This document shows, in pieces, positions 50,823 through 60,027 of a stretch of 64,000 bases of DNA. The notes under the pieces were generated by a model. The model was not told the DNA's origin and did no database searches. It worked only from the letters and a program-made list of their open reading frames with translations. The stretch's first letter is position 1; every line of letters begins with the position of its first letter. Both the position numbers and the translations under genes were made by a program. The stretch is from positions 30,100-94,099 of the forward strand of contig CACZIV010000005.1 in the NCBI GenBank assembly GCA_902781305.1, given 5' to 3'. Source of the stretch: Pseudoselenomonas ruminantium. Its GTDB lineage: Bacteria; Bacillota; Negativicutes; Selenomonadales; Selenomonadaceae.

Positions 50823-51128
50823 TCAAAGCATTTTTTCTATCTGTTCTTTGGGGATAAGGCCGATGGATTCGTTGATTTTTTTGCCATCTTTAAATACTAA
50901 CAGGGTCGGGATGCTCATGATGCCGAACTGGGAGGAAAGCTCCTGCTGTTCATCGACGTTTATCTTGCCGACTTTGATGTTGGGATTTTCGTTGGCCACT
51001 TCATCGACGATAGGGGAGAGCATACGGCAAGGGCCGCACCAATCAGCCCAAAAGTCGACGAGTACAGTGCCTTTGTAGTCCAGCACTTCTGCTTTAAAAT
51101 TATCTTTGGTAATAATCGTTGTTGCCAT
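50823..51128 (-). CDS. trxA: Thioredoxin
   Basis: 101-residue cytoplasmic thiol-disulfide carrier. Active site WADWCGPCRML (Cys31, Cys34), the cis-proline loop SIPTLLVFKDG and the usual length. The ATG at 51128 has GGAGGAA just upstream; the longer open frame overlaps its promoter. Confidence 0.96.
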   Translation of the reverse strand: MATTIITKDNFKAEVLDYKGTVLVDFWADWCGPCRMLSPIVDEVANENPNIKVGKINVDEQQELSSQFGIMSIPTLLVFKDGKKINESIGLIPKEQIEKML

Positions 51129-51168
51129 TTTATATTCCTCCTGCGTGAACGGTTTTCTTATTGCCTTT

Positions 51169-51177
51169 ATTATAGCA
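51169..51177 (-). promoter_or_regulatory. Extended -10 promoter element of trxA
   Basis: Minus strand TGCTATAAT, about 40 bases upstream of the trxA start. Confidence 0.6.
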
Positions 51178-51227
51178 GGGGAAAGGTGGCTTTTATGTGA
51201 CTCGCTCACAGTGGATTTTTGGGCAGC

Positions 51228-51258
51228 AAAAAAGCCAGCAACCGAAGTTACTGGCTTG
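51228..51258 (-). terminator. Terminator of tRNA-Pro
   Basis: On the minus strand GCCAGTAAC-TTCG-GTTGCTGGC is followed by TTTTTT. It lies about 10 bases after the tRNA. Confidence 0.88.
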
Positions 51259-51267
51259 ACCTTTCAA

Positions 51268-51344
<77 letters not shown>

Positions 51345-51358
51345 CAATCACAAGAAAT

Positions 51359-51387
51359 ATTATACGCATTTCGTGCGTGCTTGTCAA
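51359..51387 (-). promoter_or_regulatory. Consensus promoter of tRNA-Pro
   Basis: Minus-strand TTGACA (51387-51382) and TATAAT (51364-51359), both perfect, with a 17-base spacer, 15 bases before the tRNA. Confidence 0.9.
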
Positions 51388-51414
51388 CAACTTTTTTTAT
51401 AAAAAATGAAAAAA

Positions 51415-52599
51415 TTATTTGCGATGGTTTTTGAGGAAGTTTTCGATGCGGTTGAGGGCTTCCGAAATCTTGTCGATAGCCGTTGCATAGGAGCAGCGTA
51501 CATGACCTTCACCGCAGGCACCGAAGGCGCTGCCGGGGACGAGAGCTACATGCTCGGTGGTGAGTAATTTCTCGGCAAACTCGTCGGAGGTATAGCCTGT
51601 GGATTTGATAGAGGGGAAAATGTAGAAAGCGCCTTTCGGCTCGAAGCATTCCAGCCCCATCTTGGTTAAGCCATCGTAAATCAGACGGCGGCGGCGGTCG
51701 TATTCAGCGACCATTTTCTTCATGTACTTTTCGCCATGGCGCAGGGCTTCTACGGCGGCAACCTGGGCCGTGATGGGCGCACAGAGCATGGTATACTGAT
51801 GAATTTTGGTCATGGCGGCAATTACCGTGGGATTGCCCAGGGCATAGCCGATACGCCAGCCGGTCATGGCATAGGCTTTGGAAAAGCCATTTAAGAGTAT
51901 GGTGCGGTCCTTCATGCGGGGCAGGGAGGAGAAGCACACATGTTCTTCATCGCCATAGGTCAAATCGCCATAGATTTCATCGGAAATCACGATGAGGTCG
52001 TGTTTTTCGGCAAAATCGGCAATGGCTTCCAAATCCTTGCGGGTCATAATGGCACCGGTAGGGTTGTTCGGATAGCCAATCAGCAGGGCTTTGGTTTTGC
52101 TCGTTACATGTTCTTCGAGCTCTGCCGGGGTGATGCGGAATTCGTTTTCGATTTTTGCCGGTACAGCTACAGGTACGCCGCCCGCCAAAATTGTGCAGGC
52201 CTGATAGGAAACGTAGCAGGGCTCGGGAATCAGCACCTCGTCGCCGGGGGCGAGAATAGCACGCATGGCAATATCCAAGGCTTCACTGACACCAACGGTG
52301 ACCAGAACTTCGGTATTTGCCTTATAATCGACATTATAGCGGCGTTTAAAGAGGTTTACGATTTCCTGACGCAGCTCCGGCATACCGCGGTTGGCGGTAT
52401 AGGAGGTGTAGCCCTGTTCCAGGCCATAGACACAGCTTTCGCGGATAGACCAGGGCGTGACGAAGTCCGGTTCGCCTACGCCGAGGGAAATAACATCATC
52501 CATCTGGGCGGCAATGTCGAAGAATTTGCGAATGCCGGACGGCGCAATGGCGTTGACGCCAGGGGAGAGTCGTTTATCCCAGTTCATCGTATCGGCCAT
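51415..52599 (-). CDS. Class I/II PLP-dependent aminotransferase
   Basis: 394-residue fold-type I aminotransferase of the aspartate/aromatic/alanine group. It shows ISLGVGEPDFVTP at the N-terminus, YTANRGMPELRQ, YPNNPTGAIM, the PLP Asp/Tyr stretch VISDEIYGDLTY, and the Schiff-base lysine in LNGFSKAYAMTGWRIGY. Substrate cannot be fixed from sequence; close relatives are called PatA-like. Its ATG overlaps the stop of the upstream Lrp/AsnC-type gene (ATGA), so the pair is co-translated. Confidence 0.93.
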   Translation of the reverse strand: MADTMNWDKRLSPGVNAIAPSGIRKFFDIAAQMDDVISLGVGEPDFVTPWSIRESCVYGLEQGYTSYTANRGMPELRQEIVNLFKRRYNVDYKANTEVLVTVGVSEALDIAMRAILAPGDEVLIPEPCYVSYQACTILAGGVPVAVPAKIENEFRITPAELEEHVTSKTKALLIGYPNNPTGAIMTRKDLEAIADFAEKHDLIVISDEIYGDLTYGDEEHVCFSSLPRMKDRTILLNGFSKAYAMTGWRIGYALGNPTVIAAMTKIHQYTMLCAPITAQVAAVEALRHGEKYMKKMVAEYDRRRRLIYDGLTKMGLECFEPKGAFYIFPSIKSTGYTSDEFAEKLLTTEHVALVPGSAFGACGEGHVRCSYATAIDKISEALNRIENFLKNHRK

Positions 52600-53078
52600 C
52601 AGGGGGACACCACCAATCTGCGGTCACGTTCTTCATCATTGATGATAACGCCGTCTTTTTTGTAAGGTTTCAGCATAAAATGGCTGCGGGTAGCCGTTAC
52701 GCCCTCGATGGTAGCCAGACGGGTGGCAACGAAGTTTGCCACATCGTTGAGGGACTTTCCTTCAATAATAACCAGAAGGTCAAAGCTGCCGCTCATGAGG
52801 TAAACAGTGCGTACTTCATCGAAGCGGTAAATGCGCTCGGCAATGGCATCAAAGCCAACTTCCCGCTGGGGAGTCAGATTGATTTCAATAATGGCCGTTA
52901 CGGTTTCATCCCCGAATTTTTCCCAGTTAATCAGCGTATTATAGGAGAGGATAATCTTGTTTTTCTCCAAATCCTTGATGTTTTTTTCGACTTCATATTC
53001 GCTGCGCTTGAGCATGGAGGCCAGCTCACCAACCGGGCGACGGGCGTCATGTTCCAAGAGTTCCAAAAGTTCTCGCAT
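52599..53078 (-). CDS. Lrp/AsnC-family transcriptional regulator
   Basis: 159 residues: N-terminal helix-turn-helix (ELLEHDARRPVGELASMLKRSEYEVEKNIKDLEKNKII) and a C-terminal RAM ligand-binding domain (VTAIIEINLTPQREVGFDAIAERI, VYLMSGSFDLLVIIEGKSLNDVANFVATRLATIEGV). Likely senses an amino acid and controls its own operon with the aminotransferase. ATG 53078 follows AAAGGGG; an ATG 18 bases upstream has no ribosome site. An extended -10 lies about 35 bases upstream. Confidence 0.92.
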   Translation of the reverse strand: MRELLELLEHDARRPVGELASMLKRSEYEVEKNIKDLEKNKIILSYNTLINWEKFGDETVTAIIEINLTPQREVGFDAIAERIYRFDEVRTVYLMSGSFDLLVIIEGKSLNDVANFVATRLATIEGVTATRSHFMLKPYKKDGVIINDEERDRRLVVSP

Positions 53079-53112
53079 ATATAAACCCCTTTCCATTAAA
53101 TCATATGCAACA

Positions 53113-53121
53113 ATTATAGCA
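53113..53121 (-). promoter_or_regulatory. Extended -10 promoter element of the Lrp-aminotransferase operon
   Basis: Minus-strand TGCTATAAT, 35 bases before the Lrp start; no consensus -35. Confidence 0.6.
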
Positions 53122-53213
53122 TATTTCCTTGCATAATACAGCCGTTTTAGGTAAAATGTGTATGGAAGGTATTTTTCTTTAACATAAATGTATGATAGGG
53201 AGAGGGTTGCAAA

Positions 53214-53687
53214 ATGATTATCGGCAGTATGGATACTTTAGACGAAAATCATGTAGATTATCCGGCGATTATCCAAAAAGCGCTCGATTATTTGCGAGAG
53301 CATGATTTTACGCAGATTGAGGATGGCAAGTATCCTATTGAAGGGGATAAGTGTTTTGCCAATGTACAGCGCTATAATACCCGCCCAGAGGAAGATTGTA
53401 AGCCGGAAACCCATCGAAAGTTTGTTGATATTCAGTTTATGGCTGAAGGTGAAGAGTTTATGGGATGGTGCCCTTTAAGCCCTGACCTTGAGGAATCTGC
53501 TCCTTATGATGCAGAGCGGGATGTGACGTTTTATGAAGCCCTGGTTCCTGACAGTTCCATTGTACTGTCAGCGGGGTGTTTTGCCGTGCTTTATCCTGAG
53601 GATGTACATCGTCCGCAGGCTGCGGTGAATGGCGTGTCCGGTAAAGTGACGAAGGTCGTCGTAAAGGTGGCCGTTGATAGTTTGTGA
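53214..53687 (+). CDS. YhcH/YjgK/YiaL-family protein
   Basis: 157-residue cupin-like protein of the YhcH/EbgC family. It shows ALDYLREHDFTQIEDGKYPIEGDKCFANVQRYNT, ETHRKFVDIQFMAEGEE and the metal-site segment AVLYPEDVHRPQAAV. Relatives are linked to sialic acid or sugar-anomer metabolism; no such genes lie nearby, so the substrate is unknown. Stands alone between an intergenic promoter region and a strong terminator. Confidence 0.9.
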   Translation: MIIGSMDTLDENHVDYPAIIQKALDYLREHDFTQIEDGKYPIEGDKCFANVQRYNTRPEEDCKPETHRKFVDIQFMAEGEEFMGWCPLSPDLEESAPYDAERDVTFYEALVPDSSIVLSAGCFAVLYPEDVHRPQAAVNGVSGKVTKVVVKVAVDSL

Positions 53688-53690
53688 TAT

Positions 53691-53735
53691 ACAGGCATAG
53701 AGACCCTGCTTATATGGGTCTCTATGCCTGTTTGT
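53691..53735 (+). terminator. Terminator after yhcH-like gene
   Basis: ACAGGCATAGAGACCC (53691-53706) pairs perfectly with GGGTCTCTATGCCTGT (53716-53731), then TTGT. Confidence 0.85.
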
Positions 53736-53788
53736 CTATATAGCTTTATGTACTTATTCTATTTAGTGTCTGGAGGAAAAGAGAATTC

Positions 53789-56700
53789 ATGACTGTAAGA
53801 AGAATTTTCGTGGAAAAACGACAGGGATATTTTGATATTCCCGCTCAGCAGCTGTGTGACGATCTTAAGGAGACCTTTCACCTGGATGAGCTGAAAGCCG
53901 TTCGTATTATCCGGCGTTATGACATTGAAGGTCTTAGCGATGAAGAATACGCTGCGGTAAAAAATGTTGTTTTCTCCGAACCGCCGGTGGATGTTGTCTA
54001 TGAGGAAAAACTGCCGAAATTTACAAATTCCCGGGTTTTTGCGGTGGAGTTTTTGCCGGGGCAGTATGACCAGACTGCCGATTCGGCCGCGCAGTGTGTG
54101 CAGCTGATAACGCAGAAGGAGCGCCCCGAAATCCGCACGGCCAAGGTCATTGTCATTGTGGGCAATATTGATATGGAGACCTTTGCGAAAATCAAGGCCT
54201 ATTGCATCAATAAAGTAGAGAGCCGGGAGGCAAGCCTATCTAAGCCGGAAACACTCATTAGCGAATATGAAGAACCTGCGGATGTTGAAGTGCTGGAAAC
54301 CTTCAACAGCCTGGACGCTGAATCTTTGCAGGATTTTTGGCAGTCCCATGGTTTTGCAATGAGTCTTGCCGATATGGCCTTTTGTCAGATTTACTTCCGG
54401 GATACGGAAAAACGTCCTCCGACGATTACGGAATTAAGAGTGATTGACACGTACTGGTCTGACCATTGCCGTCATACAACCTTTACTACGGCTGTGGATG
54501 AAGTGCATATTGAAAAAGGCTATTATACGCCAAGCATTGCCAAAGCCTATACCAAATACCTGCAGGACAGGGAAGAACTTTATGCCGGAGAAAACCGGGA
54601 TGTTACCCTTATGGATATTGCGGTCATCGGCATGAAGGCCCTGCGTAAGGAAGGTAAGCTGGATGACCTCGATAAGTCCGAGGAAATCAATGCGTGCAGC
54701 ATTGTGGTGGAAGCGGATGTCAACGGCAAGCCTGAGGAATGGCTGGTGATGTTCAAGAATGAAACCCATAACCATCCGACGGAAATCGAGCCGTTCGGCG
54801 GGGCCGCTACCTGCCTGGGCGGTGCTATCCGCGACCCGCTCTCCGGCCGTTCCTATGTCTATCAGGCCATGCGCGTAACCGGTGCAGCTGACCCGCGCCG
54901 CCTGTTAAAGGATACTCTGCCGGGGAAACTGCCGCAGAAAAAGATTACCTTGGGCGCTGCAGCAGGTTACAGCTCCTATGGTAATCAGATTGGACTGGCA
55001 ACAGGGCAGGTACGGGAAGTCTACCATGAAGGTTACATGGCCAAGCGCATGGAAATCGGCGCGGTTATTGCGGCTGCGCCTAAAGAAAATGTGGTGCGTG
55101 AGGTGCCTGCTGCCGGTGATATCGTCGTATTGGTCGGCGGCCGTACCGGCCGTGATGGCTGCGGCGGTGCAACGGGTTCTTCCAAGGAACATACGGAAGA
55201 ATCCCTGACTTCCTGTGGTGCAGAAGTACAGAAAGGTAATCCGCCTACGGAGCGCAAAATTCAGCGTCTGTTCCGCAATCCGGAAGTCAGCCGCATGATT
55301 AAGCGGTGCAACGACTTCGGTGCCGGCGGTGTGGCCGTAGCTATCGGGGAACTTGCTCCGGGGCTGACCATCAATCTCGATGCCGTGAAGAAGAAATACA
55401 AGGGTCTTGATGGCACGGAACTGGCTATCTCCGAATCACAGGAACGCATGGCCGTGGTAATCCGTCCTGAACAGTTGGAGAAATTCGCCCAGCTTGCTGA
55501 TGCAGAAAATCTGGAAGCGACCAAGGTCGCTGAAATCACGAAGGAACCGCGCCTCATTATGAACTGGCGGGGCAAGGCCATTGTACAGATGGAGCGCAAA
55601 TTCCTGGATACCAATGGTGTTCGTCAGCATGTCAAGGCCAAGATTACCTGTCCGGACAAAAACAGCAGCTATCTGCAGCAGATTCCGGCAGCGGTAGAGG
55701 CCGAGAAAAAGAACCTGGAGCAGAGCTGGCTGATCAATTTGAAGGATTTGAATGTCTGCAGTCAGAAGGGCCTTGCCGAGCGTTTTGACTCGACTATTGG
55801 CGGCAATACGGTGCTGATGCCCTTCGGTGGCCGCCGTCAGTTGACGCCGGCGGAAGGCATGGTCGCCAAGCTGCCTGTGGAAGGTGCAGAAACCACGACG
55901 GCAACGGCGATGACCTTTGGCCTCAATCCGGCGCTGACGGAATGGAGCCCGTTCCATGGTGCACTCTATGCCGTGGTAGAAGCTGCCGCCAAGATGGTGG
56001 CTTTAGGCGGCAGGGCGGATAAAATCCGCTTGACCTTCCAGGAATATTTTGAGAGCCTGGGCAAGGATGAAGAAAAATGGGGTAAGCCTTTTGCCGCGCT
56101 CTTGGGTGCACTTTGGGCACAGCATGAGTTGGAAATTCCGGCTATCGGCGGCAAGGACTCCATGTCGGGAACCTTTGAGGATATTCATGTGCCGCCAACG
56201 CTGGCTGCCTTTGCGGTTACGACGCTGAAGGCCGCAGATGCGGTATCCCCGGAATTTAAATATCCTGGCAACAAGGTTTATTTAGTTCCGGCGGTTAAGG
56301 ACGAACAGGATTTGCCTGATTTTGCCAAGCTGCGGAAAGACTGGTCTTTGGTTACGGAGTTAATCGAGAAACACCGCGTATTTGCTGCGCAGAGCATTGG
56401 CGTGGGCGGTATTGCGGCGGCTGTCTCCAAGATGGTGTTGGGCAATGGTGTAGGCTTTAAGTTCACCCAGCCCATGAGGAAGGAACGGCTCTTTGTTCCC
56501 GACTATGGTGCTATACTGCTGGAGGTTGCTGAATCCGAGACGTTGAATGAACGGTTAAAGAATGCAGGCTTCCAGTTAATCGGTGAAACAACTGCCGGTC
56601 CCAGCGTGGTCTGCGATGATACGGTCATCATGCTGGCGGATATTGAGACGGCTTATACCAAGCCGCTGGAGAAGATTTTCCCCACGCAGGTGAAGCAGTA

Positions 56701-57568
56701 CAGCAAAGACCGGGCCATTGATATGACCTACAGGCAGGGCAATGTCATCAAGAATCAGATAAAGATTGCCAAGCCAAAGGTGTTCATTCCGGTGTTCCCT
56801 GGAACGAACTGTGAATACGATTCGGCACGCGCATGGCAGCGGGCTGGCGCTGAAACGGAAACGTTGGTGGTTAGAAATCTTACACCGAGCGCCGTTGAAG
56901 AATCGGTGGAAGCCATTGTCAAGGGCATTAAGGCGGCGAACATCATCATGCTGCCGGGCGGCTTTAGCGGCGGTGATGAACCGGACGGTTCCGGCAAGTT
57001 TATTGCGGCCATGTTCCGCAACCCCCGCATCAAGGAAGAAGTGCATAAATTGCTCTTTAAACGGGATGGTTTGATGCTCGGCATCTGCAATGGATTCCAG
57101 GCTTTAATCAAATTGGGACTTGTTCCATACGGAGAAATTCGTGATTTGGTAGACAGTTCGCTAACTTTGACGTATAATAACATAGGTCGGCATGTTTCCT
57201 GCATGGTCAAGACCAAGGTGGTATCCAATCAGTCGCCCTGGTTTAACAACGTAGAGGTAGGCGATATTCATACCATTGCGGTTTCCCATGGTGAGGGACG
57301 TTTCGTGGCGGATAAGGAAATCCTTGCCAAAATGCGGGTGCGTGGTCAGATTGCTACGCAGTATGTGGATGACAATGAAAATCCGTCCCTGTATATTCCG
57401 TTTAATCCCAATGGTTCGGTAAGTGCCGTTGAGGGCATCACCAGTCCGGACGGCCGCGTGCTCGGCAAGATGGGCCATTCGGAGCGTATCGGCAAAAACG
57501 TTGCTTGCAACGTGCCGGGCGAAAAAGACCAGCAGTTGTTTGAAGCTGGCGTAGCTTATTACAGTTGA
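53789..57568 (+). CDS. purL: Phosphoribosylformylglycinamidine synthase, single-chain
   Basis: 1259-residue enzyme of purine synthesis: FGAR plus glutamine and ATP to FGAM. An N-terminal PurS-like part is followed by two AIR-synthetase-type domains (FKNETHNHPTEIEPFGGAATCLGGAIRDPLSGR near residue 320; GGRTGRDGCGGATGSS; second half with PAIGGKDSMSGTF). The C-terminal class I glutaminase is fused, with Cys1100 (LGICNGFQALIKLG) and His1167/Glu1169 (SHGEGRFVA). In many Bacillota PurS, PurL and PurQ are separate, so this is the fused Clostridia/Negativicutes-type arrangement. It is not in a pur operon here, and no purine riboswitch was seen upstream. Confidence 0.97.
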   Translation: MTVRRIFVEKRQGYFDIPAQQLCDDLKETFHLDELKAVRIIRRYDIEGLSDEEYAAVKNVVFSEPPVDVVYEEKLPKFTNSRVFAVEFLPGQYDQTADSAAQCVQLITQKERPEIRTAKVIVIVGNIDMETFAKIKAYCINKVESREASLSKPETLISEYEEPADVEVLETFNSLDAESLQDFWQSHGFAMSLADMAFCQIYFRDTEKRPPTITELRVIDTYWSDHCRHTTFTTAVDEVHIEKGYYTPSIAKAYTKYLQDREELYAGENRDVTLMDIAVIGMKALRKEGKLDDLDKSEEINACSIVVEADVNGKPEEWLVMFKNETHNHPTEIEPFGGAATCLGGAIRDPLSGRSYVYQAMRVTGAADPRRLLKDTLPGKLPQKKITLGAAAGYSSYGNQIGLATGQVREVYHEGYMAKRMEIGAVIAAAPKENVVREVPAAGDIVVLVGGRTGRDGCGGATGSSKEHTEESLTSCGAEVQKGNPPTERKIQRLFRNPEVSRMIKRCNDFGAGGVAVAIGELAPGLTINLDAVKKKYKGLDGTELAISESQERMAVVIRPEQLEKFAQLADAENLEATKVAEITKEPRLIMNWRGKAIVQMERKFLDTNGVRQHVKAKITCPDKNSSYLQQIPAAVEAEKKNLEQSWLINLKDLNVCSQKGLAERFDSTIGGNTVLMPFGGRRQLTPAEGMVAKLPVEGAETTTATAMTFGLNPALTEWSPFHGALYAVVEAAAKMVALGGRADKIRLTFQEYFESLGKDEEKWGKPFAALLGALWAQHELEIPAIGGKDSMSGTFEDIHVPPTLAAFAVTTLKAADAVSPEFKYPGNKVYLVPAVKDEQDLPDFAKLRKDWSLVTELIEKHRVFAAQSIGVGGIAAAVSKMVLGNGVGFKFTQPMRKERLFVPDYGAILLEVAESETLNERLKNAGFQLIGETTAGPSVVCDDTVIMLADIETAYTKPLEKIFPTQVKQYSKDRAIDMTYRQGNVIKNQIKIAKPKVFIPVFPGTNCEYDSARAWQRAGAETETLVVRNLTPSAVEESVEAIVKGIKAANIIMLPGGFSGGDEPDGSGKFIAAMFRNPRIKEEVHKLLFKRDGLMLGICNGFQALIKLGLVPYGEIRDLVDSSLTLTYNNIGRHVSCMVKTKVVSNQSPWFNNVEVGDIHTIAVSHGEGRFVADKEILAKMRVRGQIATQYVDDNENPSLYIPFNPNGSVSAVEGITSPDGRVLGKMGHSERIGKNVACNVPGEKDQQLFEAGVAYYS

Positions 57569-57642
57569 TGATTAATAAATAACAGATGTGCGGTCGGTCT
57601 ATTTATAGCTGACCGCATACCTATTGATAGGAGGTATTCATT

Positions 57643-58026
57643 TTGGTAGGGATTGTTGTGGTATCCCACAATGCCAAATTAGCAGAAGGCATTAAAGAAA
57701 TGGCTGAGATGATGGCGCATGGCGTGCAGATTGCCGTGGCAGGAGGCCTGGAAGGCGGCATCATGGGTACAAGTTATGAGAAAATCAGTGAAGCTGTAGA
57801 ATTCGTCTGTGGTCGTGACGGGGCTGTCGTGATTATGGACATGGGCAGCGCGATTATGACGACGGAACTCGTGTTGGAAAATCTTAAAGATGATGCGGTA
57901 CGCATGGCAGACTGTCCGCTGTTGGAAGGCACCATGCGGGCGGCTGTAGTAGCGGCCAATGGCGGCAGTCTGGAAGAAGTGGTCGAGGCTGCGGAATCCA
58001 CCTGCGGTCAGAAGAAGTTAGCGTGA
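57643..58026 (+). CDS. dhaM: DhaM-type PTS phosphotransferase domain protein (orphan)
   Basis: 127-residue EIIA-mannose-fold protein matching DhaM: GIVVVSHNAKLAEGIKEMAEMM with the phospho-acceptor His9, VAGGLEGGIMGTSYEKI, and GAVVIMDMGSAIMTTELVLE. DhaM passes phosphate from HPr to DhaL-ADP in dihydroxyacetone kinase. No dhaK or dhaL is adjacent. The start is a TTG at 57643, 7 bases after TAGGAGGT. May act with a dhaKL elsewhere. Confidence 0.88.
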   Translation: MVGIVVVSHNAKLAEGIKEMAEMMAHGVQIAVAGGLEGGIMGTSYEKISEAVEFVCGRDGAVVIMDMGSAIMTTELVLENLKDDAVRMADCPLLEGTMRAAVVAANGGSLEEVVEAAESTCGQKKLA

Positions 58027-58101
58027 CTTAGTTACGGCCAAGTATTGACAGGTCATCTATAATATTTGATAGAAAGCCATTTTCAATAGGAGGCTGGTAT
58101 T

Positions 58102-59004
58102 ATTCTTTTCAAAACGTTAACTAAAGAGGACAAAAATTTATTAGATAAGTATTACCGCAGCGGTTATTATGAAAACTCGCATTTTAACTTTACGAATCTC
58201 TTTATGTGGCGCAAGCCTTATCATGTGCAGATTTGTGAAGAAGATGGCGTGCTTTACATGACCTGTGAGTGGGATGGTGTATTGCAGGCGCTGCAGCCGG
58301 TCTGTCCGCAGGAGAAGTGGAATGAGGCGGTAGAGAAGCTGCGTGCATATTTTGCGCAGCAGGGAAAAACGCTGCTGTTCACCGGTGTGGAAAAGAATTT
58401 TGCCGATTTTCTGGCAGAAGCGTATGCCGGGCAGTTTGCAATTGAGTCTGACCGGGATAATTATGATTATGTGTATTTGGCGGATAAGCTGATAACCCTT
58501 GCCGGACGCAAGCTGCATTCCAAGAAAAATCATTTGAATGCCTTTCGGAAACTGTATCCAGAGGCGGAATATATGCAGATAACGCCGGAAATCCTGCCTG
58601 CCTGCCGGGCTGAACTGGAAAAATGGTATGCTGCGCATATTGAGGCCATGCCGGATTCGCAATTTATCCCTTGGGAACGGGATGCAATCCTGGAGCTTTT
58701 TGCGGATTGGGATTACTTCCAGCTCAAGGGCGGGGCTATCTGCTTGGATGGCCGCATCATTGCCTTTACCTTCGGCGAACAGCTCAACAGCGATTCTGTG
58801 GTAGTACATGTAGAGAAAGCTGACCCCAATATCCGCGGCGCATATCCGGCCATCAATCAGGGCTTTATTGAGCATGAATGGAGCGGCATGACCTATATCA
58901 ACCGCGAGGAAGATATGGGGGAGGAAGGGCTTCGGAAGGCCAAGGAATCTTATAAACCGGAAAAGATGATTGAAAAGTATAATGCGAAGCTAATCGCAGG
59001 TTAA
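58102..59004 (+). CDS. DUF2156-family protein, apparent ATT start
   Basis: About 300 residues of the DUF2156 (LPG_synthase_C-like) group: NHLNAFRKLYPEAEYMQITPE, AIEAMPDSQFIPWERDA, GGAICLDGRIIAFTFGEQLNSDSVVVHVEKADPNIRGAYPAINQGFIEH and INREEDMGEEGLRKAKESYKP. These are GNAT-like folds; the substrate is unknown. The N-terminal LFKTLTKEDKNLLDKYY and FNFTNLFMWRKPYHV belong to the family but lie before the first ATG (58204), which has no ribosome site. AGGAGG (58088-58093) is followed 8 bases later by ATT at 58102 (another ATT at 58099), with no ATG, GTG or TTG in frame. Start codon ATT is inferred. Confidence 0.82.
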   Translation: MLFKTLTKEDKNLLDKYYRSGYYENSHFNFTNLFMWRKPYHVQICEEDGVLYMTCEWDGVLQALQPVCPQEKWNEAVEKLRAYFAQQGKTLLFTGVEKNFADFLAEAYAGQFAIESDRDNYDYVYLADKLITLAGRKLHSKKNHLNAFRKLYPEAEYMQITPEILPACRAELEKWYAAHIEAMPDSQFIPWERDAILELFADWDYFQLKGGAICLDGRIIAFTFGEQLNSDSVVVHVEKADPNIRGAYPAINQGFIEHEWSGMTYINREEDMGEEGLRKAKESYKPEKMIEKYNAKLIAG

Positions 59005-59027
59005 TGGACCAGAGGTGAACAGTTTTT

Positions 59028-60026
59028 TTGCAGCAGGCATTAGAGAAAAAAATTATTTTTCAGGACAATCATGAAGCCTTCGCTCTTTTGGGCGAGGGCG
59101 ATGAGTTTTTACAGGTGTTTCGCAGTGAATTCGACTGCCAGTTTATCAGCCGGGGCACGCAGATGGAAATCTTAGGCGAAGGTGCGCAGGTCGAGATGGC
59201 GGCCAAGGTGCTGGAGGAACTTTTGTACCTGCATCGTCAGGGCACGACCATCACCATGCATGAGGTGCGCTATGGCATTGGCCTCGTCAAGGGCGGCAAA
59301 GGAGAGGCACTGCATACCCTGTTTGGCGATACGATTCTCGTCACGGCGCGGGGACGTCATGTGCGCCCCAAGACCTTGGGACAGCGGCGTTATCTGGATA
59401 CGATTCGCCATAATTCCATTACCTTCGGCATTGGCCCTGCCGGTACCGGCAAGACGTATTTGGCGGTGGTGATGGCGGTAGCGGCACTTAGGAATCGTGA
59501 AGTGCGCAAGATTATCCTGACGCGTCCGGCGGTGGAAGCCGGGGAGCGATTGGGCTTTTTGCCCGGTGATTTGCAGGATAAGGTCGACCCCTACCTGCGG
59601 CCCCTCTATGATGCCCTGCAGGATATCTTAGGTCAGGACACCTATACCAAATTCATGGCGAAGGGCTTTATCGAGATTGCGCCGCTGGCATATATGCGTG
59701 GGCGGACGTTGGAAGATGCCTTTATTATTTTGGACGAAGCGCAGAATACGACCGATAAGCAGATGAAGATGTTTTTGACCCGTCTGGGCTTTGGTTCGCG
59801 CATGGTCGTAACCGGTGATTTGGGACAGGTGGATTTGCCCCGCGGCGTGACCTCTGGTCTTAGGGAAGCGGCCAAGGTGCTGGAAAATGTCAAAGGCGTG
59901 GGCATTGTGCGCCTGGCACCTTTGGATGTAATTCGTCACGAAGTAGTCACCCGGATTGTCGAGGCCTATGGTGCTTATGAGGAAAAGCGCAAGGCCGAAA
60001 AAGAGAAAGCGAAGCAGGAAAAGTAA
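59028..60026 (+). CDS. phoH: PhoH-family ATPase/helicase-like protein
   Basis: 332-residue P-loop protein: an N-terminal KH-like segment, then FGIGPAGTGKTYLAVVMAVAAL (Walker A near residue 137), LTRPAVEAGERLGFLPGDLQDKVDPYLRPLYDAL, FIILDEAQNTTDKQMKMFLTRLGFGSRMVVTGDLGQVDLP. It probably acts in RNA metabolism. The start is a TTG at 59028, 9 bases after AGAGGTGA. Immediately precedes ybeY and era, the standard Bacillota cluster. Confidence 0.94.
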   Translation: MQQALEKKIIFQDNHEAFALLGEGDEFLQVFRSEFDCQFISRGTQMEILGEGAQVEMAAKVLEELLYLHRQGTTITMHEVRYGIGLVKGGKGEALHTLFGDTILVTARGRHVRPKTLGQRRYLDTIRHNSITFGIGPAGTGKTYLAVVMAVAALRNREVRKIILTRPAVEAGERLGFLPGDLQDKVDPYLRPLYDALQDILGQDTYTKFMAKGFIEIAPLAYMRGRTLEDAFIILDEAQNTTDKQMKMFLTRLGFGSRMVVTGDLGQVDLPRGVTSGLREAAKVLENVKGVGIVRLAPLDVIRHEVVTRIVEAYGAYEEKRKAEKEKAKQEK

Positions 60027-60027
60027 C

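Noticed and set aside
57589-57617. Inverted repeat TGCGGTC/GACCGCA after purL as a terminator
   Set aside because: Only 7 bp with a long loop and no T-tract; at most a weak hairpin.
58037-58066. TTGACA and TATAAT upstream of the DUF2156 gene as one promoter
   Set aside because: The two boxes are only 7 bases apart, far too close to work together.
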